From FEN-1191 sp964528845 (lineage in GTDB: Bacteria; Pseudomonadota; Gammaproteobacteria; Steroidobacterales; Steroidobacteraceae), in the NCBI GenBank assembly GCA_964528845.1, contig CAZGVE010000004.1, positions 1-64,000 of the forward strand: 64,000 nucleotides of DNA, read 5' to 3'. A model generated the notes under the pieces. It was not told the DNA's origin. It did not search any database and saw only the letters and a list, made by a program, of their open reading frames with translations. The position numbers and the translations under genes are program-made. Shown here in pieces: positions 42,721-50,203 of this stretch (its first letter is position 1; every line of letters begins with the position of its first letter).

Positions 42721-44411
42721 CGGGATGGACCGCTCAGATCGTAGCCCTCGCGGCGCATGCCCTGGCGCAAGCCGCGGGGCGATGCTTCGGCGCTCGAACT
42801 GCGCGCGGCGTCCGGGGCTATGGCCACCCGCAGCCAATACCCCCTCGTGGCGCATTTCAGATAGCCAGCCAGATCGGGTAACTGCTCGATCTCGGAATCC
42901 ATCACCGCGGGCTCGGTCCGCAGCTGCTCGCTGCTCGTGACCGACGCCAGAAGGACTCCCGGGCGTCGGGTCCTGGATTCGCTGACCCGAACCACTTCCC
43001 GCTGTCCGATCAAGGTTGACGCAAATCTGGCCGTCCCACCCCCTTCGCTGGCGGAACAACGCAGTATCAGCGTGTTGCCGCAATTCTCAACGATAGTGTG
43101 CGCATCGCTGGCCCCATAAGTGCCAGCGACCTGGGCAATCGACTGGAAGCCCAGGACACACCTGCCACCGAACTTTCGCAGGCGCGCTGAAGCGTCCTTC
43201 AAGCCATCGATCGGTCCCAGCGCGTCGAGTTCGTCGACGACGAACCAGAGGCGCTGATCGCCCTCCGGGCGATCCATTGCTTCGAATATCGCAATCCGCA
43301 TCCATGCAGAGATCATGGAGCGCAGCGCGGCAATCTGGCTGGCACTGTAGGGAATGAAGAGCACACCGCCCCTTTGCTCCGGCGCGCCTCTGACCCACTG
43401 ACGGATCGAGAAGGCCGGCCCGCGCTGTTCTGATACGTGCTCCAGCGCGCTGACGGCGGAGCTCGTCACGGAGCGGATAGAGTCGAACATTCTTGCGTTC
43501 TGCTCTTCCATGAATGGTTGCGCGGGGGTATTACCCGTCAGCGCGCGCAGCTCCCTGGTGTCTGCGATCACCAGCAGGCGGTAGAGCTCCGCGACGTCGC
43601 GAACGCCGCCTGCATGTGCCTGTCTGGCCACTGCTGTAAAGAAAGTTCGCGCGTATGCGCGCCAGCTTCGATCGCTGCCCTCATGATCCGGCAACAGGGA
43701 ACGGGCGATCTGCTCGACATCGTATGGGCGCTCGATCTCGCTGAAGAGATCCCAGCTGACCGCCCGCTCGTCGAAGGGATTCAGGATCACGTCGCCGCGA
43801 CCGGGGTCGTAGAAGCGTCGCAGGTAGCCTCCATCGGGGTCGGCGATTACCGCCCTGTCACCCCGCCTCAGCGCGCCCTGGAGCAGTTCCGCTATGGCGG
43901 TGCTTTTCCCGGTTCCCGTGGTACCGATGATCTTGAAGTGCTTGCTCTCATCGGCGCTGGAAAGGCTCACCCCTGCCAGTCGGACCGAGTCGGCAGAACG
44001 GGCTAAGTCAGCAGGCCCCGGATCGTCGCGCGCGAATCGAGAGCGGTCCGAACGCGTATTGTCCAACAGCACCGCACCGCGCTGGTAGCCGTGATCGGTC
44101 GGCACGGGATGCGCGATCAATCGACCGGTGGCATATCCCGCCGTCGCGCTGACACCAATGCCTGCGGCCAATTGCAGCATCCCGCCTGCCGCGAATCCCA
44201 ATGAGTGCAGAATCGGGGCCGAGAGCGTCAACGCGGTCCCTACGGCCACGGTTACCGGCGCAGCAACGAGGGGTGATGCCAGCACCCGCGAGATCGCGGT
44301 GCGTCCCCGGATCATTCCGACAAGCATGGGGCCCTGCACCGCGCCATATGCCACCGTCAGACCCGACCATCCATGGCTGAGGGCACCGAGGGAAGTTGCG
44401 ATGGCCGCCAT
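42717..44411 (-). CDS. First VirD4/TraD-like coupling protein (paralogue A)
   Basis: 564 residues. A Gly/Ala-rich N-terminus has two or three membrane segments (between about residues 45 and 100), then the motor domain: Walker A IGTTGTGKS at 162-170, Walker B LWFVVDELDALG and the GFQSIAQVAGTYG segment. The fold matches the TraD/TrwB group that binds DNA with the AAA+ domain. It follows virB11 after three bases and precedes paralogue B by overlap. It is 105 residues longer than B, mainly through the N-terminal membrane part and a basic Ser-rich tail. Confidence 0.9.
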   Translation of the reverse strand: MAAIATSLGALSHGWSGLTVAYGAVQGPMLVGMIRGRTAISRVLASPLVAAPVTVAVGTALTLSAPILHSLGFAAGGMLQLAAGIGVSATAGYATGRLIAHPVPTDHGYQRGAVLLDNTRSDRSRFARDDPGPADLARSADSVRLAGVSLSSADESKHFKIIGTTGTGKSTAIAELLQGALRRGDRAVIADPDGGYLRRFYDPGRGDVILNPFDERAVSWDLFSEIERPYDVEQIARSLLPDHEGSDRSWRAYARTFFTAVARQAHAGGVRDVAELYRLLVIADTRELRALTGNTPAQPFMEEQNARMFDSIRSVTSSAVSALEHVSEQRGPAFSIRQWVRGAPEQRGGVLFIPYSASQIAALRSMISAWMRIAIFEAMDRPEGDQRLWFVVDELDALGPIDGLKDASARLRKFGGRCVLGFQSIAQVAGTYGASDAHTIVENCGNTLILRCSASEGGGTARFASTLIGQREVVRVSESRTRRPGVLLASVTSSEQLRTEPAVMDSEIEQLPDLAGYLKCATRGYWLRVAIAPDAARSSSAEASPRGLRQGMRREGYDLSGPSR

Positions 44412-44414
44412 GAA

Positions 44415-45473
44415 TCAGTTTCCCGGGTGCTCCAGCCCATATTGCTTCCGCTCCGGCTCGTACCATATCTCCGTAATGAAGCGCTCCCCGCCCCGGCAGG
44501 CAAACTGGATCACCACGTCGATCAGGAGATAGAGGAGATTGCGGATATCCCTGCGGTCCAGCTCTCTTCCCGCCGGGCTTTGCTTGGCAAGCAGTACCAG
44601 CTGCTCGAACGCCAGTTCGGCGCTGGCCGCATGCACGCTGGTGATCGATCCAGGATGTCCGGAGTTCACGTTCCTCAGATACTCAAACGCCTCCTCGGCG
44701 CGAAGTTCTGCCAGCAATATCCGGTCGGGCTTCATTCGCAGACATGACTCCAGCAGCTGCCTCGCGGTTACGCGTGCCAGTCCCTGGTCATCCTTCGAAT
44801 AGAACAGCCGTACGTGATTGGGATGGTTGTCGAGGACCAGTTCTTTCGCATCCTCTATCGTGATCAGTCGCTCTTGTGGGGGAATTTCCCGGATCAACGC
44901 CTTCGTCCACGTGGTTTTCCCGGAACCGGTGGGACCCGATACGAGAATGTTCTTCCTGCTGGTCACCGCCAGGCGCATGAATGCTTCGTACTCGCGGGCC
45001 ACCAGGTGACGTTCGAGTTCCGCGGATGATTCCGCTGATCCGTCCCCGGAACGGCGCGTACAGCGGAAGACGCCCCGGCCACTCAGCTCCGCAAGAGACC
45101 AGACTCGGCGGGACGGTCGACGTATGGTGATGGCAACGGTGCCCTCGCTGGTCGCCGGCGGCAGCACAATCTGCACGCGCTCGCCGCCCGGCAAGGCCGC
45201 GGACAGCAATGGCGCTGAGGCATCCACGCGCTGTCGGGTGAAATTTGCAGCGAGTTTCGCGAATCGCAGGCACCAGTCATAGGTGGCAGCAGCAACTGCC
45301 TCGCGGCGCCACCCCTCCCGGCATTCCAGATATACCTCGCCGGGCCGATTGATGCACAGCTCGGTGATCGCCTCGTCATCGAGAAACGGCCGCAACGGTC
45401 GAAGGCTCAGGTGCAATGCGGACGAGTGGGACAGAGTGGCGCTGGAAGGTTCCGTGGCCAGCAACTGCTCCAT
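44415..45473 (-). CDS. virB11: VirB11-type secretion ATPase
   Basis: 352 residues from the ATG at 45473, seven bases after virB10; an earlier in-frame ATG at 45497 is possible. Walker A is SGPTGSGKTTW near residues 176-184; ITIEDAKELVL is the Asp-box and LRMKPDRILLAELR the Walker B region, followed by NSGHPGSITSVHA, the His box. VirB11 is a hexameric ATPase that switches the T4SS between pilus building and substrate transfer. It stands between virB10 and the first coupling protein. Confidence 0.93.
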   Translation of the reverse strand: MEQLLATEPSSATLSHSSALHLSLRPLRPFLDDEAITELCINRPGEVYLECREGWRREAVAAATYDWCLRFAKLAANFTRQRVDASAPLLSAALPGGERVQIVLPPATSEGTVAITIRRPSRRVWSLAELSGRGVFRCTRRSGDGSAESSAELERHLVAREYEAFMRLAVTSRKNILVSGPTGSGKTTWTKALIREIPPQERLITIEDAKELVLDNHPNHVRLFYSKDDQGLARVTARQLLESCLRMKPDRILLAELRAEEAFEYLRNVNSGHPGSITSVHAASAELAFEQLVLLAKQSPAGRELDRRDIRNLLYLLIDVVIQFACRGGERFITEIWYEPERKQYGLEHPGN

Positions 45474-45480
45474 ATCCGGT

Positions 45481-46770
45481 TCACGGCTGGCGCGCATCGG
45501 CGGCGAGGTGAAGCCGGTAGACGCTGCTGAAATCCACATCCCGGGCGACGAAGATCTGTATCCGATCGCCGTTCTGCTTGATGATGGTCGGAGGAATCCC
45601 AAGCGTGCTCTTGAGTGTCTCCGTCGTTACGTCCGTTACCCCGGATGGATTGATGATTGTCGTGGCGCCGGTCCGCGCTCCAGACTGCACTGCGGCCTGT
45701 ATCGCGCCGTCGATCGTCGAAATCAGGATTGCGGCCCCAAACCGATCCCAAAAGTGCCGGTCTACTGCTCCGGGTAGTCCGGCTCGTCCCAATTCGTCGG
45801 TACCGGGAGAATCCAGCGGAACGAGCACTCCGGTCGGCGTGCGGGCCTGGGTCCAGATCACGAAGATTCTGGCGCTGCCTTGCTGCACCTGGCCCCGAGT
45901 CTCGCCCACCAGTTTTGTTCCACGCTCCATCAGCACGACTTTGCCGTCCACGCCAAACGTGTCCGTAGAGGTGACACAGGTGGTCATGCCAGGAAGGGTC
46001 GAATCGATAGCCGTCTCCAATGTGCAATCGATAAAGGCACCCTTCGGAAGTATCCATCGCGGGGTGGGCTGCACAGTAGCGTGGAGCATGGCCGCGGGCT
46101 CGGAATGCAGCGACGCCGCCAGCCCCGGATCGGGAGGGGACGGGGCTGATACCACGGACCCAGCAGCGCCCACCGATGAGATAGCGGCGCCTGGATCCGC
46201 AGCCGCCCCCGGATCCGCGGCCGCCCGCGCTTCCGAGCTGGCGAATACCGGACCTGACAGACGCCGATCGCCCGCGGAGGGTCGCACAGCAATGCGCCTG
46301 GGCCGGATCAGGTAATCATTGGTGTCCGAGGAAATGGTGGTCGGCGACGCCGTGGCCTGCGGCACTGTCGTCGGCAGGTCGCTGGACGCGGACCCGCTTA
46401 CCGCCACCGCCGGCACGGGATCCGCGAGGCTGGCGCCCGTCGGCGCCGCCTCATTGCCCACTGGCGCGCCTGAGCGCGCCGCCGGCGGCACGGGCCCGAG
46501 TGGCGGCAGCACCATGTCGCTCTGCAGCTGCCTTTCGGCTGCCGCCCGAGCCAGCTCACGAGTGCGTCGCGGGCGCAGCGCGGCATGGGTGTAGTACCAG
46601 CCCAGCAGAGCTGAACCCAATAGCAGCATGAACCCGAATGCCAGCGTATTGCTGGTCCGGGAATGGACCGACGGTATGCGGCTCACCCAGGTTGCTCCGC
46701 GGTCGCCTGGAACCTGCGGCTCCGGAGGCTCGGAACCCGAACCTGCACGAGGCTTCCATCCCCACCTCAC
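45481..46770 (-). CDS. virB10: VirB10/TrbI-type T4SS core protein
   Basis: 429 residues. A cytoplasmic N-terminus, one membrane helix (about residues 42-60, TLAFGFMLLLGSALLGWYY) and a long Ala/Pro-rich periplasmic linker with repeated AAADPGAA lead to the C-terminal beta-barrel domain from about residue 235: LPKGAFIDCTLETAIDSTLPG, RGTKLVGETRGQVQQG and FGAAILISTI. VirB10 spans both membranes and senses ATPase energy. It overlaps virB9 by four bases. Confidence 0.93.
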   Translation of the reverse strand: MRWGWKPRAGSGSEPPEPQVPGDRGATWVSRIPSVHSRTSNTLAFGFMLLLGSALLGWYYTHAALRPRRTRELARAAAERQLQSDMVLPPLGPVPPAARSGAPVGNEAAPTGASLADPVPAVAVSGSASSDLPTTVPQATASPTTISSDTNDYLIRPRRIAVRPSAGDRRLSGPVFASSEARAAADPGAAADPGAAISSVGAAGSVVSAPSPPDPGLAASLHSEPAAMLHATVQPTPRWILPKGAFIDCTLETAIDSTLPGMTTCVTSTDTFGVDGKVVLMERGTKLVGETRGQVQQGSARIFVIWTQARTPTGVLVPLDSPGTDELGRAGLPGAVDRHFWDRFGAAILISTIDGAIQAAVQSGARTGATTIINPSGVTDVTTETLKSTLGIPPTIIKQNGDRIQIFVARDVDFSSVYRLHLAADARQP

Positions 46771-47582
46771 GGGCCGCCCCCCAGCGTACTGCGCTCCACG
46801 GTCGGTGCCACCGTGCCGGATGTGGCGGGCCGCCTGCCCTTCATGTACCCCTTATTGACAATGCAGCCGACGAGCGTGCCACGCCGCACAACGAACTGAC
46901 GGGCGACTCGATGCACCACTACGTCGCCGTGTTCGATATTGAAGTTGAGCAAAGACTCGCCACCGTCCTCACCCAGCACGAACAGCGCCGGAAGTTCACC
47001 ACGGGAATCGAACCGCAGCCGCGTGTGCAGGCCGTCGTCCTCTGCTTCCAATGGCTTTAGCGCAGGCGGGCCGCAGTACCAGTAATCGCGGTTGGCGGGA
47101 GCGAAACCGGAGTCGCGCGAGAGCTGGCGCTCCATGTCAGAAACTGTGTCCGGCCCAGCGGCGCCCCGCGGGGTTGGATAGCGGAATCGCAACGCGTACA
47201 CGACTTCCGTGGGAGCCGCCTCCGGACCCCCAGTCGCAATCGCGTAATCGAGGCGGTACGCGCGCCGGCTCGTCAATACAGTGATGTTGGTATGGACAGC
47301 AGTGGTCCTGGGCTTGATGAAGAGATGATTGCCCTGCGCCGCAAAAGCAATGCCCTGCACGTCTCCCGCGCCCAGCCCCTGGAACGTCTCGCCGGGCTCA
47401 AACTCCAGATCGATCTGGTACCCCACAAATCCGCGCAGGCTGTACACGAGCTCCGCACTGTAATCGACGGTGCGAATCCGCAGGTCCCCGAGCCCCTGTG
47501 TCTCCTGAGCATGCCCGAGGCACGGCCAGCACGACACCGACACCGCCAGTACCACACCGAGGAATGACGCAAAGCAGCTCAC
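46767..47582 (-). CDS. virB9: VirB9-type T4SS outer-membrane core protein
   Basis: 271 residues with a signal peptide (cut near GHAQE). The N-terminal domain shows RGFVGYQIDLEFEPGETFQG and the C-terminal domain RDYWYCGPPALKPLEAEDDG and TRLRFDSRGELPALFVL, both typical of VirB9/TrbG. With VirB7 and VirB10 it makes the outer-membrane core ring. It overlaps virB8 by four bases and virB10 by four bases. Confidence 0.93.
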   Translation of the reverse strand: MSCFASFLGVVLAVSVSCWPCLGHAQETQGLGDLRIRTVDYSAELVYSLRGFVGYQIDLEFEPGETFQGLGAGDVQGIAFAAQGNHLFIKPRTTAVHTNITVLTSRRAYRLDYAIATGGPEAAPTEVVYALRFRYPTPRGAAGPDTVSDMERQLSRDSGFAPANRDYWYCGPPALKPLEAEDDGLHTRLRFDSRGELPALFVLGEDGGESLLNFNIEHGDVVVHRVARQFVVRRGTLVGCIVNKGYMKGRRPATSGTVAPTVERSTLGGGP

Positions 47583-48319
47583 GGCGTTCTACCCTGCTCA
47601 GTCCCCGCCCGCATCACCGGCTCTGGCGGAGTTTCCGGTTCAGATTCCACATCCATGATCCGGAAGCCCAGAGGATTCCACCGACGTACCGCCGGATCCG
47701 CAGGTGGGCGCGAATACCCATAGTGGATCGTCGCGATCCACCGTGCCGCACGCTCCTCCGCTCCCGAACTCGCCCGCTCCAGGGTGCTGTAGCGCACCTG
47801 CGCGAGGTCCTCGACCCCGGAAGAGCGCCGGAAGAGGCTCACCGATTCAATTTGAACGCGTACCTCACTCCCATCGCGATGCAGGTTCAATGGCGACTTC
47901 GGATTCTCCGGCTTCCATTGTGCATACCAGACCTGATTTCGCTGCGCGGTATGAAACGCACCGCATTCCTGGTAGTCGCTTTCGGCGGTGGACAAATTGA
48001 AGCGTTCACAGGTATTGATATAGTGAGTCAGAAAGTATCGGGTGACAGATTCGTCAAGGGGCGCGATGCCGTCGTATAGCGGCACTGAGTCGACTACGCC
48101 GGTTGTTGTGTCAACCCGGATCAGATATGGCTCGACACGCTTCAGCGGCACAAGTACCAGCAGCGCACAGGCGCCGGCGAGTGCGCAGATCCAACCGGCC
48201 GCGGCGACCCTCCAGGCGGTGCGTGCGCTCAGGCTGTGCTGCGCGAGCCGGTCGGAATCCCAGCTCGCGGCCTCGGAGAAGTACGACTCCGCCTCGTCAG
48301 CCGCGCCTTGCAGACTCAT
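47579..48319 (-). CDS. virB8: VirB8-type T4SS inner-membrane protein
   Basis: 246 residues. A cytoplasmic N-terminus, one membrane helix (about residues 33-55) and a periplasmic NTF2-like domain with RYFLTHYINTCERFNLS, YSTLERASSGAEERAARW and NPLGFRIMDVESEPE. VirB8 nucleates assembly by binding several VirB proteins. Its ATG overlaps the stop of the small lipoprotein gene upstream. Confidence 0.92.
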   Translation of the reverse strand: MSLQGAADEAESYFSEAASWDSDRLAQHSLSARTAWRVAAAGWICALAGACALLVLVPLKRVEPYLIRVDTTTGVVDSVPLYDGIAPLDESVTRYFLTHYINTCERFNLSTAESDYQECGAFHTAQRNQVWYAQWKPENPKSPLNLHRDGSEVRVQIESVSLFRRSSGVEDLAQVRYSTLERASSGAEERAARWIATIHYGYSRPPADPAVRRWNPLGFRIMDVESEPETPPEPVMRAGTEQGRTP

Positions 48320-48474
48320 GGGGCCGCGCCCCGCATATGAGAGCCGTACGCTGCGTTGGTAGTCGAGTCAGGACTGACATTGATTCGCTGCAGCACGCCT
48401 TCACACCGAAGTGCGGTCCGGCTGCACCCGACCAGGAGCAGCACCATTCCGGCCCACCAAGTCCACCGCATCAT
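48316..48474 (-). CDS. virB7: Small VirB7-like lipoprotein
   Basis: About 52 residues from the second ATG (48474), which has GGAGGG five bases upstream; the frame opens at 48486. The sequence starts MMRWTWWAGMVLLLVGCSR, an N-terminal signal with a lipobox (LLVGC) and lipidation Cys17. The mature part is short and carries one more Cys. The place between virB6 and virB8 and the stop overlapping the virB8 ATG match VirB7, the lipoprotein that stabilises VirB9. No sequence similarity was used; VirB7 proteins are too short and variable for that. Confidence 0.72.
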   Translation of the reverse strand: MMRWTWWAGMVLLLVGCSRTALRCEGVLQRINVSPDSTTNAAYGSHMRGAAP

Positions 48475-48499
48475 GATTCCCTCCATTGCATCCGTTGAG

Positions 48500-49441
48500 C
48501 TACGCGTCCGGCAGCGATCTTGCGGTCACCCTCGAAGTGAGCTGTCCGGCTCGCACGATGGCTTGGGCACCACCGAATGCGACACTCCGGGCCACGTAGC
48601 CGCGCCCCGCGTTCGCGACTCGGCTCACGACTCCGAAGCTGGTCAATCCGATACCGCCGGCGAGACCGCCGGCGATCGGCATGATCTGACGCATGAGCAG
48701 AAACACGAGGCCCGACATCAGCACCATGTCAAGCGCATCAACGGTCAGAATTGCTGTGCCACGCGCTGCCGTCTGCGCAGCGTAGGACTGCACGATGTTC
48801 AGCAGCAGCGACGCCACCAGTACGGTAAGTATTGTGATCAGGGCATATGTCGCGAGTTGCGCTATCCACGCATCGAAGAATCGCCTGGTGGATTCGAACA
48901 GCAGCATCGTCACAAATAGCGGCCCAATCGCCAGCAGCACGGCGCAGGCGATGCTCGATAGGGCGATCAGGAACATCGCATACACGCATAGCATTCCGAC
49001 CAGTAGCCACACCGCGGCCCCGGCAAGGTAGAACCCACCGTCGCCGTTCAACAGGCTGCCCTTGCTCCACAGCTGCCCGGCAACCTCGCCCCCCTGTTGC
49101 CATATGGCATCGATCGACGCGACCGGGTCGGCTGCACCGACAACCTTTGCCGCAAGCTCGGCGGGCGCCTGGTAGAACGTGTCCACCAGCAGCGAGTTAT
49201 AGAGCCAGAGCCGGGTGGCGACTCCCAACACCAGTGTCAGGACGACGATGCGGCGAAGGCCGGTCATGAACGGCTCCTCGACGCGCCCGGTCAGCTGAAG
49301 GTAACCCCATGTCATCACGTACACGGTCGCCAACGTGACTATTGCCGGCTCGAGGGCCGACGCTATTCTCGCCGTGTTGTCTCCGATGTAGCCCGATAAC
49401 TGCTGGTTCAGCCAGGTCCAGAAGGATGCGAAGAATCCCAT
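48500..49441 (-). CDS. virB6: VirB6/TrbL-type T4SS inner-membrane protein
   Basis: 313 residues from the ATG at 49441 (the frame extends upstream into virB5 but the family start is MGFFASFWTWLNQQL). About six membrane helices are visible, for example IVVLTLVLGVATRLWLY, LVGMLCVYAMFLIALSSIAC and LITILTVLVASLLLNIVQ. The FESTRRFFDAWIAQLATYAL block is conserved in VirB6. It forms part of the inner-membrane channel. It starts two bases after virB5. Confidence 0.9.
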   Translation of the reverse strand: MGFFASFWTWLNQQLSGYIGDNTARIASALEPAIVTLATVYVMTWGYLQLTGRVEEPFMTGLRRIVVLTLVLGVATRLWLYNSLLVDTFYQAPAELAAKVVGAADPVASIDAIWQQGGEVAGQLWSKGSLLNGDGGFYLAGAAVWLLVGMLCVYAMFLIALSSIACAVLLAIGPLFVTMLLFESTRRFFDAWIAQLATYALITILTVLVASLLLNIVQSYAAQTAARGTAILTVDALDMVLMSGLVFLLMRQIMPIAGGLAGGIGLTSFGVVSRVANAGRGYVARSVAFGGAQAIVRAGQLTSRVTARSLPDA

Positions 49442-49443
49442 GA

Positions 49444-50181
49444 CTAGCCACCAGCGCCCGACACCTGGAACGGCGATGGCTCGAAGCGCGTCGTGAATGT
49501 GCCATGCCCGGCGCTCGTGCGCTCCAGTGCCTGCTGCCGCACGGCCCACTGCTGGGCCAGCGCGAGCTGACACAGCATCTGGAGCTTGGTCTGTTCGTTC
49601 TGAAGCATGACCTGCTCCGCCGCTATTCGCGCCTGCAGATCGAGTACGGCCTTTGCATCCTGAGCACCAGGGATCGCGTCTATCAATTGCTGCAGGGTTG
49701 AGAAGCGACCGCTTGCGTTCGACAGCGCCGCCTGCGACACGGACTGCAGTAGCGCAACCGTTTCGCGCGCAGTAGTCAGCTGCGCGCGCACGTCAGAAGC
49801 CAGCACGGATACCTGGGATGCCGGAAGTATCGCGTTGGCGTCGACATTGCGCCGCACAGCGGAAGCCAGCCCCTGGAATGTTCCAGAGGCACCCTGCAGG
49901 ACGCCGGCGATGTCCTGCGAGCCGGTCGGCAGGTAGTTGCGTACGGTACCGGCGAGTAAGGCCTCCATGCCGCGCGGCCCGGTCAGCGATTGGTATTGCG
50001 CACGCGCCTGCTCCAGTTGCGCCTGCGCGGCCTCGAGCTGCGATGCCATCGTGGTGACCTGATGCAGCAACTGAGTGACCGATGCCACGTCGATGACCGC
50101 GAACTGGGCCTGCGCTTGCGGTGCAGCAATCAGGACCCCGATCAGCAGAACGGCGGTGGAACGCATGCCTCGTGATGTCAT
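49444..50181 (-). CDS. virB5: VirB5-type T4SS pilus-tip protein
   Basis: 245 residues from the ATG at 50181 with AGGAG upstream. A signal peptide ends at AQAQ/F. The mature protein is almost all helical, with Gln/Ala-rich coiled-coil segments (QLEAAQAQLEQARAQYQSL, and AEQVMLQNEQTKLQMLCQLA). This layout matches VirB5/TrbJ, the minor pilin at the tip. It lies between virB4 and virB6. Confidence 0.85.
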   Translation of the reverse strand: MTSRGMRSTAVLLIGVLIAAPQAQAQFAVIDVASVTQLLHQVTTMASQLEAAQAQLEQARAQYQSLTGPRGMEALLAGTVRNYLPTGSQDIAGVLQGASGTFQGLASAVRRNVDANAILPASQVSVLASDVRAQLTTARETVALLQSVSQAALSNASGRFSTLQQLIDAIPGAQDAKAVLDLQARIAAEQVMLQNEQTKLQMLCQLALAQQWAVRQQALERTSAGHGTFTTRFEPSPFQVSGAGG

Positions 50182-50203
50182 AGCCGGTCTCCTCAGTGAT
50201 GTA

